From Cherax quadricarinatus (lineage: Eukaryota; Arthropoda; Malacostraca; Decapoda; Parastacidae), in the NCBI RefSeq assembly GCF_038502225.1, contig NC_091312.1, positions 31,236,183 through 31,300,182 of the forward strand: a stretch of DNA of 64,000 nucleotides, given 5' to 3'. The position numbers and the translations under genes were made by a program. The notes beneath the pieces are model-generated. The model worked only from the letters and a program-made list of their open reading frames with translations. It ran no database searches and was not told where the DNA came from. Each line of letters opens with the position of its first letter. The stretch's first letter is position 1. This document shows positions 11,854-25,500 of the stretch, piece by piece.

Positions 11854-11904
11854 CGCGCTGTATAACCCTTGTGGTTTAGCGCTTCTTTCTGATTATTATA
11901 ATAA
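11854..11904 (+). mobile_element. Tail-only (51-bp) insertion of the same LINE/SINE 3' end
   Basis: This 51-bp segment matches only the last part of the LINE (GCGCTGTATA..CCTTGTGG.TTAGCGCTTCTTT..GATTAT plus TAA-type repeats). It is flanked by TCATGTTAAGCA at 11842-11853 and 11905-11916. That is a perfect 12-bp duplication overlapping the one used by LINE copy A, so the same target was hit twice. Confidence 0.75.
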
Positions 11905-11916
11905 TCATGTTAAGCA

Positions 11917-12450
11917 GTAAACCCATTTGGGTCATTCAGCACAAGACCTGGTAGAGGCCTGATCCTCCGACTGCTGAACGAGAGACAGACGCACTTTGTA
12001 TTTGTACTCGCCTATATCCAGGTTATATAATAATTATCTGAATGAACACGGGCTACATTATAATAGAGTGGAGTCTGGATAAAGAAGCTGATACCATACA
12101 GAATATCAGTACGCATTAGAAGTGCATTAAAAGTGGTCTCCATTACCCCTACATGAGATATATGGCCCAAGGACATGGTCAATAAATTTGTACGCTCCAG
12201 TCCACAGAAGCTTCAAACAACTGAACGATTGCAGAAACAGCCAGACAATCCTGAGAGCACAGGCCTGAGTGGATAACACAAAGCTTCCATCTGTACATGA
12301 CAGGCTGATCAACATTCTCCAACATCCTCACACATGCTATGGAACAGTCAATCTTTGTCGCTCAGCAGTACATCAGAGTATTTTTAGTGGATACAAAGGG
12401 AATAATTTCCAAAAATTCCTACTGCAAAGTAAAGATTTTTGTCCATCCTG
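11917..12450. other. No gene recognised
   Basis: Flanking sequence of unknown nature. I see no coding motif and no repeat I can name. Confidence 0.55.
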
Positions 12451-12452
12451 CA

Positions 12453-12565
12453 AGAGGGTGTCCAGTGGCCAGCACACTCAGCTCTCATACTGAGTGTCAA
12501 TGATTCGATCCCAGCCCCCTGTTCACCTAGCAGTAAGTAGATACCTGAGGTAGGATAACAGCTCA
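12453..12565 (+). mobile_element. tRNA-derived SINE fragment
   Basis: GATTCGATCCC at 12502-12512 resembles a Pol III B box. It is followed by CCTGTTCACCTAGCAGTAAG and an AGATACCTG block. The same two blocks occur inverted at 59851-59916. The A-box half is diverged. This fits the widespread tRNA-derived SINE type of decapods; the exact ends are not resolved. Confidence 0.6.
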
Positions 12566-12611
12566 TAGCCTGTAAAATTGTGTATAAACACAGTGAAACA
12601 TACTAGTAATC

Positions 12612-12957
12612 AAGGAATAAAAGAGGGTTTAAGTGCATGGTGGTCGCACATCCAGCAAACTTGTATGAGCGACATAGATTGGAATGAGTGGAGGCAAGTG
12701 TTGTTTATGGCCTGACGTGCCGTTGGAGTGTTAGGTTTGAAGGAAGTCAGGGGAAACTGGTTAGCCAGACTCGAGACCTGCAGGAGATAGATAATGCCTG
12801 CTCTCTAAAGGAGGAGTGATGATGTTGCGGTTCGTTGGGGCATGCGAACTGTGTTATCAGCACACTTCTGGCAAGATAGTGATTGAGTGAGTGACGGTGA
12901 AAGTGTTTCTTTCTGCTTACCCTATCTCGGTGGGAGATGGCCGGTGTGCTACAGCTA
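12612..12957 (+). mobile_element. LINE 3' UTR-like dispersed fragment, second copy
   Basis: It shares ordered blocks with 3150-3545, including GGAATGAGTGG, CGTTGGAGTGTTAG, GTCAGGGGAAACTGGTTAGC, GGTGAAAGTGTTT and the CCTATCTCGGTGGGAGATGG block at its end. It carries no ORF. No clear tail or target duplication was found. Confidence 0.55.
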
Positions 12958-13800
12958 TTGGAGACTGCCTAGTATGGGCCAGTAAGGTTTTTGTACTAAA
13001 CTAGGGAACAGCTTCTCCAGCATTTTCGCTTCAATAATTCTAACAGCCAGAACATTGCCATCAAGTGACAAGAAAATGAAGAACAGTATCTGGTGTAAAG
13101 ATCATGGTAAGCAGTGTTCAAGACTCCTCACAGGTGTTAATGATCATGGTAAGCAGTGTTCAACACTCCTCACAGGTGTTAATGATCATGGTAAGCAGTG
13201 TTCAAGACTCCTCACAGGTGTTAATGATCATGGTAGGCAGTGTTCAACACTCCTCACAGGTGTTAATGATCATGGTAAGCAGTGTTCAAGACTCCTCACA
13301 GGTGTTAATGATCATGGTAAGCAGTGTTCAACACCTCACAGGTGTTAATGATCATGGTAAGCAGTGTTCAACACTCCTCGCAGGTGTTAATGATCATGGT
13401 AAGCAGTGTTCAACACTCCTCGCAGGTGTTAATGATCATGGTAAGCAGTGTTCAAGACTCCTCACAGGTGTTAATGATCATGGTAAGCAGTGTTCAACAC
13501 CTCACACGTGTTAATGATCATGGTAAGCAGTGTTCAACACTCCTCGCAGGTGTTAATGATCATGGTAAGCAGTGTTTAAGACTCCTCACAGGTGTTAATG
13601 ATCATGGTAAGCAGTGTTCAACACTCCTCACAGGTGTTAATGATCATGGTAAGCAGTGTTCAACACTTCCCACAGGTGTTAATGATCATGGAAAGCAGTG
13701 TTCAACACTACTCACAGGTGTTAATGATCATAGTAAGCAGTGTTCAACACTACTCACAGGTGTTAATGATCATGGAAAGCAGTGTTCAACACTCGTCACA

Positions 13801-16800
13801 GGTGTTAATGACCATGGTAAGCAGTGTTCAACACTCCTCACAGATGTTAATGATCATAGTAGGCAGTGTTCAACACTCCTCGCAGGTGTTAATGACCATG
13901 GTAGTCAGTGTTCAACACTCCTCACAGGTGTTAATGATCATGGTAGGCAGTGTTCAACACTCCTCGCAGGAGTTAATGACCATGGTAGGCAGTGTTCAAC
14001 ACTCCTCGCAGGTGTTAATGATCATGGTAGGCAGTGTTCAACACTCCTCGCAGGTGTTAATGACCATGGTAGGCAGTGTTCAACGCTCCTCACAGGTGTT
14101 AATGATCATGGTAAGCAGTGTTCAACACTCCTCGCAGGTGTTAATGATCATGGTAGGCAGTGTTCAACACTCCTCGCAGGTGTTAATGACCATGGTAGGC
14201 AGTGTTCAACACTCCTCACAGGTGTTAATGACGATGTTAGGCAGTGTTCAACACTCCTCAAAGGTGTTAATGATCATGGGAGGCAGTGTTCAACACTCCT
14301 CACAGGTGTTAATGATCATGGTAGGCAGTGTTCAACACTCCTCACAGGTGTTAATGATCATGGTAAGCAGTGTTCAACACTCCTCACAGGTGTTAATGAT
14401 CATTGTAAGCAGAGTTCAACACCCCTCACAGGTGTTAATGATCATGGTAACCAGTGCCCAACACTCCTCACAGGTGTTAATGATCATGGTAAGCAGTGTT
14501 CAACACTCCTCACAGGTGTTAATGCTCATGGTAGGCAGTGTTCAACACTCCTCACAGGTGTTAATGATCGTGGTAAGCAGTGTTCAACACTCCTCGCAGG
14601 TGTTAATGATCATGGTAAGCAGTGTTCAACACTTCTCACAGGTGTTAATGATCATGGTAAGCAGTGTTCAACACTCCTCACAGGTGTTAATGATCATGGT
14701 AAGCAGTGTTCAACACTCCTCTCAGGTGTTAATGATCATGGTAAGCAGTGTTCAACACTCCTCACAGGCATTAATGATCATGGTAAGCAGTGTTCAACAC
14801 TCCTCACAGGTGTTAATGATCATGGTAAGCAGTGTTCAACACTCCTCGCTGGTGTTAATGGTCATGGTAGGCAGTGTTCAACACTCCTCACAGGTGTTAA
14901 TGATCATGGTAGGCAGTGTTCAACACTCCTCACAGGTGTTAATGATCATGGTAGGCAGTGTTCAACACTCCTCAGAGGTGTTAATGATCATTGTAAGCAG
15001 AGTTCAACACCCCTAACAGGTGTTAATTATCATGGTAAGCAGTGTTCAACACTCCTCCAGGTGCAATGATCATGGTAAGCAGTGTTCATCACTCCTCGCA
15101 GGTGTTAATGATCATGGTAAGCAGTGTTCAACACTCCTCTCAGGTGTTAATGATCATGGTAAGCAGTGTTCAACACTACTCACAGGTGTTAATGATCATG
15201 GTAAGCAGTGTTCAACACTCCTCACAGGTGTTAATGATCATAGTAGGCAGTGTTCAACACTCCTCACAGGTGTTAATGATCATGGTAAGCAGTGTTCAAC
15301 ACTCCTCGCAGGTGTTAATGACCATGGTAGGCAGTGTTCAACACTCCTCACAGGTGTTAATGATCATGGTAAAAGCAGTGTTCAACACTCCTCAGAGGTG
15401 TTAATGACCATGTTAGGCAGTGTTCAACACTCCTCACAGGTGTTAATTATCCTGGCAAGCAGTGTTCAACACTCCTCACAGGTGTTAATGACCACGGTAG
15501 GCAGTGTTCAACACTCCTCACAGGTGTTAATGACCATGTTAGGCAGTGTTCAACACTCCTCACAGGTGTTTATGATCATGGTAGGCAGTGTTCAACACTC
15601 CTCACAGGTGTTAATGATCATGGTAGGCAGTGTTCAACACTCCTCACAGGTGTTAATGATCATGGTAAAAGCAGTGTTCAACACTCCTCACAGGTGTTAA
15701 TGATCATGGTAGGCAGTGTTCAACACTTCGCAGGTGTTAATGACCATGGTAGGCAGTGTTCAACACTCCTCGCAGGTGTTAATGATCATGGTAGGCAGTG
15801 TTCAACACTCCTCGCAGGTGTTAATGACCATGGTAGGCATTGTTCAACACTCCTCACAGGTGTTAATGATCATGGTAGGCAGTGTTCAACACTCCTCACA
15901 GGTGTTAATGATCATGGTAAAAGCAGTGTTCAACACTCCTCACAGGTGTTAATGATCATGGTAAGCAGTGTTAAACACTCCTCACAGGTGTTAATGATCA
16001 TGGTAAGCAGTGTTTAACACTCCTCACAGGTGTTAATGATCATGGTAAGCAGTGTTCAAGACTCCTCACAGGTGTTAATGATCATGGTAAGCAGTGTTCA
16101 ACACCTCACAGGTGTTAATGATCATGGTAAGCAGTGTTCAACACTCCTCGCAGGTGTTAATGATCATGGTAAGCAGTGTTCAACACTCCTCGCAGGTGTT
16201 AATGACCATGGTAGTCAGTGTTCAACACTCCTCACAGGTGTTAATGATCATGGTAGGCAGTGTTCAACACTCCTCGCAGGTGTTAATGACCATGGTAGGC
16301 AGTGTTCAACACTCCTCGCAGGTGTTAATGATCATGGTAGGCAGTGTTCAACACTCCTCGCAGGTGTTAATGACCATGGTAGGCAGTGTTCAACGCTCCT
16401 CACAGGTGTTAATGATCATGGTAAGCAGTGTTCAACACTCCTCGCAGGTGTTAATGATCATGGTAGGCAGTGTTCAACACTCCTCGCAGGTGTTAATGAT
16501 CATGGTAAGCAGTGTTCAAGACTCCTCACAGGTGTTAATGATCATGGTAAGCAGTGTTCAACACTCCTCACAGGTGTTAATGATCATGGTAAGCAGTGTT
16601 CAACACTTCTCACAGGTGTTAATGATCATGGAAAGCAGTGTTCAACACTACTCACAGGTGTTAATGATCATGGTAAGCAGTGTTCAACACTACTCACAGG
16701 TGTTAATGATCATGGAAAGCAGTGTTCAACACTCGTCACAGGTGTTAATGACCATGGTAAGCAGTGTTCAACACTCCTCACAGATGTTAATGATCATAGT

Positions 16801-19430
16801 AGGCAGTGTTCAACACTCCTCGCAGGTGTTAATGACCATGGTAGTCAGTGTTCAACACTCCTCACAGGTGTTAATGATCATGGTAGGCAGTGTTCAACAC
16901 TCCTCGCAGGTGTTAATGACCATGGTAGGCAGTGTTCAACACTCCTCGCAGGTGTTAATGACCATGGTAGGCAGTGTTCAACACTCCTCGCAGGTGTTAA
17001 TGACCATGGTAGGCAGTGTTCAACGCTCCTCACAGGTGTTAATGATCATGGTAAGCAGTGTTCAACACTCCTCACAGGTGTTAATGACGATGTTAGGCAG
17101 TGTTCAACACTCCTCACAGGTGTTAATGATCATGGGAGGCAGTGTTCAACACTCCTCACAGGTGTTAATGATCATGGTAGGCAGTGTTCAACACTCCTCA
17201 CAGGTGTTAATGATCATGGTAAGCAGTGTTCAACACTCCTCACAGGTGTTAATGATCATTGTAAGCAGAGTTCAACACCCCTCACAGGTGTTAATGATCA
17301 TGGTAAGCAGTGCCCAACACTCCTCACAGGTGTTAATGATCATGGTAAGCAGTGTTCAACACTCCTCACAGGTGTTAATGCTCATGGTAGGCAGTGTTCA
17401 ACACTCCTCACAGGTGTTAATGATCGTGGTAAGCAGTGTTCAACACTCCTCGCAGGTGTTAATGATCATGGTAAGCAGTGTTCAACACTTCTCACAGGTG
17501 TTAATGATCATGGTAAGCAGTGTTCAACACTCCTCACAGGTGTTAATGATCATGGTAAGCAGTGTTCAACACTCCTCTCAGGTGTTAATGATCATGGTAA
17601 GCAGTGTTCAACACTCCTCACAGGCATTAATGATCATGGTAAGCAGTGTTCAACACTCCTCACAGGTGTTAATGATCATGGTAAGCAGTGTTCAACACTC
17701 CTCGCTGGTGTTAATGGTCATTTTAGGCAGTGTTCAACACTCCTCACAGGTGTTAATGATCATGGTAGGCAGTGTTCAACACTCCTCACAGGTGTTAATG
17801 ATCATGGTAGGCAGTGTTCAACACTCCTCACAGGTGTTAATGATCATTGTAAGCAGAGTTCAACACCCCTAACAGGTGTTAATTATCATGGTAAGCAGTG
17901 TTCAACACTCCTCCAGGTGCAATGATCATGGTAAGCAGTGTTCATCACTCCTCGCAGGTGTTAATGATCATGGTAAGCAGTGTTCAACACTCCTCTCAGG
18001 TGTTAATGATCATGGTAAGCAGTGTTCAACACTACTCACAGGTGTTAATGATCATGGTAAGCAGTGTTCAACACTCCTCTCAGGTGTTAATGATCATGGT
18101 AAGCAGTGTTCAACACTCCTCACAGGCATTAATGATCATGGTAAGCAGTGTTCAACACTCCTCACAGGTGTTAATGATCATGGTAAGCAGTGTTCAACAC
18201 TCCTCGCTGGTGTTAATGGTCATTTTAGGCAGTGTTCAACACTCCTCACAGGTGTTAATGATCATGGTAGGCAGTGTTCAACACTCCTCACAGGTGTTAA
18301 TGATCATGGTAGGCAGTGTTCAACACTCCTCACAGGTGTTAATGATCATTGTAAGCAGAGTTCAACACCCCTAACAGGTGTTAATTATCATGGTAAGCAG
18401 TGTTCAACACTCCTCCAGGTGCAATGATCATGGTAAGCAGTGTTCATCACTCCTCGCAGGTGTTAATGATCATGGTAAGCAGTGTTCAACACTCCTCTCA
18501 GGTGTTAATGATCATGGTAAGCAGTGTTCAACACTACTCACAGGTGTTAATGATCATGGTAAGCAGTGTTCAACACTCCTCACAGGTGTTAATGATCATA
18601 GTAGGCAGTGTTCAACACTCCTCACAGGTGTTAATGATCATGGTAAGCAGTGTTCAACACTCCTCGCAGGTGTTAATGACCATGGTAGGCAGTGTTCAAC
18701 ACTCCTCACAGGTGTTAATGATCATGGTAAAAGCAGTGTTCAACACTCCTCAGAGGTGTTAATGACCATGTTAGGCAGTGTTCAACACTCCTCACAGGTG
18801 TTAATTATCCTGGCAAGCAGTGTTCAACACTCCTCACAGGTGTTAATGACCACGGTAGGCAGTGTTCAACACTCCTCACAGGTGTTAATGACCATGTTAG
18901 GCAGTGTTCAACACTCCTCACAGGTGTTTATGATCATGGTAGGCAGTGTTCAACACTCCTCACAGGTGTTAATGATCATGGTAGGCAGTGTTCAACACTC
19001 CTCACAGGTGTTAATGATCATGGTAAAAGCAGTGTTCAACACTCCTCACAGGTGTTAATGATCATGGTAGGCAGTGTTCAACACTTCGCAGGTGTTAATG
19101 ACCATGGTAGGCAGTGTTCAACACTCCTCGCAGGTGTTAATGATCATGGTAGGCAGTGTTCAACACTCCTCGCAGGTGTTAATGACCATGGTAGGCATTG
19201 TTCAACACTCCTCACAGGTGTTAATGATCATGGTAGGCAGTGTTCAACACTCCTCACAGGTGTTAATGATCATGGTAAAAGCAGTGTTCAACACTCCTCA
19301 CAGGTGTTAATGATCATGGTAAGCGGTGTTAAACACTCCTCACAGGTGTTAATGATCATGGTAAGCAGTGTTTAACACTCCTCACAGGTGTTAATGATCA
19401 TGGTAAGCAGTGTTCAACACTCCTCGCAGG
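13801..19430 (+). repeat. Higher-order duplication blocks inside the 42-bp array (left part)
   Basis: Specific variant units recur in the same order. The block starting at 13801 matches that at 16741 (offset 2,940 = 70 units). By 15001 versus 17857 the offset has become 2,856 (68 units), so two units were lost or gained. 17857-18358 is repeated once more with offset 502. 15020-16080 matches 18378-19430 with offset 3,358. This is the pattern left by unequal exchange or slippage over multi-unit blocks. Confidence 0.85.
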
Positions 19431-19535
19431 TGTTAATGATCTTGGTAAGCAGTGTTCAACACTCCTCACAGGTGTTAATGATCATGGTGGGCAGTGTTCA
19501 ACACTCCTCGCAGGTGTTAATGATCATGGTGGGCA

Positions 19536-22500
19536 GTGTTCAACACAAATCACACAGGTGTTAATGATCATGGTAAGCAGGGTTCAACACTCCTCGCAGG
19601 TGTTAATGATCATGGTAGGCAGTGTTCAACACTCCTCACAGGTGTTAATGATCATGGTAAGCAGAGTTCAACACCCCTCACAGGTGTTAATTATCATGGG
19701 AAGCAGTGTTCAACACTCCTCACAGGTGTAATGATCATGGTAAGCAGTGTTCAACACTCCTAGCAGGTGTTAATTACCATGATAAGCAGTGTTCAACACT
19801 CCTCACAGGTGCAATGATCATGGTAAGCAGTGTTCAACAATCCTCACAGGTGTTAATGATCATGGTAAGCAGTGTTCAACACTCCTCACAGGTGTTAATG
19901 ATCATGGTGAGCAGTGTTCAACACTATTCACAGGTGTTAATGATCATGGTAAGCAGTGTTCAACACTCCTCGCAGGTGTTAATACCCATAGTAGGCAGTG
20001 TTCAACACTCCTCACAGTTGTTAATGATTATGGTAGGCAGTGTTCAGCACTCCTCACAGGTGTTAATGATCATGGTAGACAGTGTTCAACACTCCTCACA
20101 GGTGTTAATGATCATGTTAGGCAGTGTTCAACACTCCTCACAGGTGTGAATGATCATGGTAAGCAGTGTTCAACACTCCTCACAGGTGTTAATGATCATG
20201 GTAAGCAGTATTCAACACTCCTCGCAGGTGTTAATGATCATGGAAAGCAGTGTTCAACACTCCTCACAGGTGTTAATGATCATGGTAAGCAGTGTTCAAC
20301 ACTCCTCACAGGTGTTAATGATCATGGTAAGCAGTGTTCAACACTCCTCACAGGTGTTAATGATCATGGTAAGCAGTATTCAACACTCCTCGCAGGTGTT
20401 AATTATCATGGTAAGCAGTGCTCAACACTCCTCACAGGTGTAATGATCATGGTAAGCAGTGTTCAACACTCCTCACAGGTGTTAATGATCATGGTAAGCA
20501 GTGTTCAACACTCCTCACAGGTGTTAATGATCATGGTAAGCAGTGTTCAACACTTCTCACAGGTGTTAATGATCATGGTAAGCAGTGTTCAACACTCCTC
20601 ACAGGTGTTAATGACCATGGTAGGCAGTGTTCAACACTCCTCACAGGTGTTAATGATAATGGTAAGCAGTGCTCAACACTCCTCGCAGGTGTTAATGACC
20701 ATGGTAGGCCGAGTTCAACACTCCTCACAGGTGTTAATGATCATGGTAAGCAGTGTTCAACACTCCTCACAGGTGTTAATTATCATGGTAAGCAGTGTTC
20801 AACACCCTTCACAGGTGTTAATGATCATGATAGGCACTGTTCAACACTCCTCGCAGGTGTTAATGACCATGGTAGGCAGTGTTCAACACTCCTCGCAGGT
20901 GTTAATGATCATGGTAGGTAGTGTTCAACACTCCTCGCAGGTGTTAATGACCATGGTAGGCAGTGTTCATTACTCCTCACAGGTGTTAATGACCATGGTA
21001 AGCAGTGTTCAACACTCCTCACAGGAGTTAATGATCATGGTAAGCAGTGTTCAACACTCCTCACAGGTGTTAATTATCATGGTAAGCAGTGTTCAACACT
21101 CCTCACTGGTGTTAATGACCATGGTAAGGAGTGTTCAACACCCCTCACAGGTGTTAATGATCATGGTAGGCACTGTTCAACACTCCTCGCAGGTGTTAAT
21201 GACCATGGTAGGCAGTGTTCAACACTCCTCGCAGGTGTTAATGATCATGGTAGGCAGTGTTCAACACTCCTCGCAGATGTTAATGACCATGGTAGGCAGT
21301 GTTCAACACTCCTCACAGGTGTCAATGACCATGTTAGGCAGTGTTCAACACTCCTCACAGGTGTTAATGATCATGGTAGGCAGTGTTCAACACTCCTCAC
21401 AGGTGTTAATGATCATGGTAGGCAGTGTTCAACACTCCTCACGGGTGTTAATGATCATGGTAAAAGCAGTGTTCAACACTCCTCACAGGTGTTAATGATC
21501 ATGGTAAGCTGTGTTCAACACTCCTCTCAGGTGTTAATGATCATGGTAAGCAGTGTTCAACACTCCTCACAGGTGTTAATTATCATGGTAAGCAGTGTTC
21601 AACACTCCTCACAGGTGTTAATGACCATGGTAAGCAGTGTTCAACACCCCTCACAGGTGTTAATGATCATGATAGGCACTGTTCAACACTCCTCGCAGGT
21701 GTTAATGACCATGAGAGGCAGTGTTCAACACTCCTCGCAGGTGTTAATGATCATGGTAGGCAGTGTTCAACACTCCTCGCAGGTGTTAATGACCATGGTA
21801 GGCAGTGTTCATTACTCCTCACAGGTGTTAATGACCATGGTAAGCAGTGTTCAACACTCCTCGGAGGTGTTAATGATCATGGTAAGCAGTGTTCAACACT
21901 CCTCACAGGTGTTAATGATCATGGTAAGCAGTGTTTAACACTCCTCACAGGTGTTAATGACCATGGTAAGGAGTGTTCAACACCCCTCACAGGTGTTAAT
22001 GATCATGGTAGGCACTGTTCAACACTCCTCGCAGGTGTTAATGACCATGGTAGGCAGTGTTCAACACTCCTCGCAGGTGTTAATGATCAAGGTAGGCAGT
22101 GTTCAACACTCCTCGCAGATGTTAATGACCATGGTAGGCAGTGTTCAACACTCCTCACAGGTGTTAATGATCATGGTAAGCAGTGTTCAACACTCCTCAC
22201 AGGTGTCAATGACCATGTTAGGCAGTGTTCAACACTCCTCACAGGTGTTAATGATCATGGTAGGCAGTGTTCAACACTCCTCACAGGTGTTAATGATCGT
22301 GGTAGGCAGTGTTCAACACTCCTCACGGGTGTTAATGTTCATGGTAAAAGCAGTGTTCAACACTCCTCACAGGTGTTAATGATCATGGTAAGCAGTGTTC
22401 AACACTCCTCACAGGCATTAATGATCATGGTGAGCAGTGTTCAACACTCCTCACAGGTGTTAATGATCATGGTAAGCAGTGTTCAACACTCCTCACAGGC

Positions 22501-25500
22501 ATTAATGATCATGGTGAGCAGTGTTCAACACTCCTCACAGGTGTTAATGATCATGGTAAGCAGTGTTCAACACTCCTCACAGGTGTTAATGATCATGGTA
22601 AGCAGTGTTCAACACTCCTCGCTGGTGTTAATGATCATGGTAGGCAGTGTTCAACACTCCTCACAGGTGTTAATGATCATGGTAAGCAGTGTTCAACACT
22701 CCTCACAGGTGTCAATGACCATGTTAGGCAGTGTTCAACACTCCTCACAGGTGTTAATGATCATGGTAGGCAGTGTTCAACACTCCTCACAGGTGTTAAT
22801 GATCGTGGTAGGCAGTGTTCAACACTCCTCACGGGTGTTAATGTTCATGGTAAAAGCAGTGTTCAACACTCCTCACAGGTGTTAATGATCATGGTAAGCA
22901 GTGTTCAACACTCCTCACAGGCATTAATGATCATGGTGAGCAGTGTTCAACACTCCTCACAGGTGTTAATGATCATGGTAAGCAGTGTTCAACACTCCTC
23001 ACAGGCATTAATGATCATGGTGAGCAGTGTTCAACACTCCTCACAGGTGTTAATGATCATGGTAAGCAGTGTTCAACACTCCTCACAGGTGTTAATGATC
23101 ATGGTAAGCAGTGTTCAACACTCCTCACAGGCATTAATGATCATGGTGAGCAGTGTTCAACACTCCTCACAGGTGTTACTGATCATGGTAAGCAGTGTTC
23201 AACACTCCTCGCTGGTGTTAATGATCATGGTAGGCAGTGTTCAACACTCGTCACAGGTGTTAATGATCATTGTAAGCAGAGTTCAACACCCCTCACAGGT
23301 GTTAATTATCATGGTAAGCAGTGTTCAACACTCCTCATAGGTGTAATGATCATGGTAATCAGTGTTCATCACTCCTCGCAGGTGTTAATGATCATGGTAA
23401 GCAGTGTTCAAAACTCCTCACAGGTGTTAATGATCATGGTAAGCAGTGTTCAACACTACTCACAGGTGTTAATGATCATGGTAAGCAGTGTTCAACACTC
23501 CTCACAGGTGTTAATGATCGTAGTAGGCAGTGTTCAACACTCCTCACAGGTGTTAATGATCGTGGTAGGCAGTGTTCAACACTCATCACGGGTGTTAATG
23601 TTCATGGTAAAAGCAGTGTTCAACACTCCTCACAGGTGTTGATGATCATGGTAAGCAGTGTTCAACACTCCTCTCAGGTGTTAATGATCATGGTAAGCAG
23701 TGTTCAACACTCCTCGCTGGTGTTAATGATCATGGTAGGCAGTGTTCAACACTCGTCACAGGTGTTAATGATCATTGTAAGCAGAGTTCAACACCCCTCA
23801 CAGGTGTTAATTATCATGGTAAGCAGTGTTCAACACTCCTCACAGGTGTAATGATCATGGTAATCAGTGTTCATCACTCCTCGCAGGTGTTAATGATCAT
23901 GGTAAGCAGTGTTCAACACTCCTCACAGGTGTTAATGATCATGGTAAGCAGTGTTCAACACTACTCACAGGTGTTAATGATCATGGTAAGCAGTGTTCAA
24001 CACTCCTCACAGGTGTTAATGATCGTAGTAGGCAGTGTTCAACACTCCTCACAGGTGTTAATGATCATGGTAAGCAGTGTTCAACACTCCTCGCAGGTGT
24101 TAATGACCATGGTAAGCAGTGTTCAACACTCCTCACAGGTGTTAATGATCATGGTAAAAGCAGTGTTCAACACTCCTCAGAGGTGTTAGTGACCATGTTA
24201 GGCAGTGTTCAACACTCCTCACAGGTGTTAATTATCATGGCAAGCAGTGTTCAACACTCCTCACAGGTGTTAATGACAACAGTAGGCAGTGTTCAACACT
24301 CCTCACAGGTGTTAATGACCATGTTAGGCAGTGTTCAACATTCCTCACAGGTGTTTATGATCATGGTAGGCAGTGTTCAACACTCCTCACAGGTGTTAAT
24401 GATCATGGTAAGCAGTGTTCAACACTCCTCGCTGGTGTTAATGATCATGGTAGGCAGTGTTCAACACTCGTCACAGGTGTTAATGATCATTGTAAGCAGA
24501 GTTCAACACCCCTCACAGGTGTTAATTATCATGGTAAGCAGTGTTCAACACTCCTCACAGGTGTAATGATCATGGTAAGCAGTGTTCAACACTTCTCACA
24601 AGTGTTAATGATCATTGTAAGCAGTGTTCAACACTACTCACAGGTGTTAATGATCGTAGTAGGCAGTGTTCAACACTCCTCACAGGTGTTAATGATCATG
24701 GTAAGCAGTGTTCAACACTCCTCGCAGGTGTTAATGATCATGGTAAAAGCAGTGTTCAACACTCCTCAGAGGTGTTAATGACCATGATAGGCAGTGTTCA
24801 ACACTCCTCACAGGTGTTAATTATCATGGCAAGCAGTGTTCAACACTCCTCACAGGTGTTAATGACCACGGTAGGCAGTGTTCAACACTCCTCACAGGTG
24901 TTAATGACCACTGTAGGCAGTGTTCAACACTTCTCACAGGTGTTAATGACCATGTTAGGCAGTGTTCAACATTCCTCACAGGTGTTTATGATCATGGTAG
25001 GCAGTGTTCAACACTCCTCACAGGTGTTAATGATCATGGTAGGCACTGTTCAACACTCCTCGCAGGTGTTAATGACCATGGTAGGCAGTGTTCAACACTC
25101 CTCGCAGGTGTTAATGATCAAGGTAGGCAGTGTTCAACACTCCTCGCAGATGTTAATGACCATGGTAGGCAGTGTTCAACACTCCTCACAGGTGTTAATG
25201 ATCATGGTAAGCAGTGTTCAACACTCCTCACAGGTGTCAATGACCATGTTAGGCAGTGTTCAACACTCCTCACAGGTGTTAATGATCATGGTAGGCAGTG
25301 TTCAACACTCCTCACAGGTGTTAATGATCGTGGTAGGCAGTGTTCAACACTCCTCACGGGTGTTAATGTTCATGGTAAAAGCAGTGTTCAACACTCCTCA
25401 CAGGTGTTAATGATCATGGTAAGCAGTGTTCAACACTCCTCACAGGCATTAATGATCATGGTGAGCAGTGTTCAACACTCCTCACAGGTGTTAATGATCA

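Noticed and set aside
13324..17925. Open frames of up to 631 codons with 14-residue repeats (GVNDHGKQCSTLLT or QVLMIMVSSVQHSS) in the 42-bp array
   Set aside because: The unit length is a multiple of three and two frames lack stops, so long open frames arise automatically. Both frames are open at once, 44-bp units switch between them, and no conserved start or gene structure is present.
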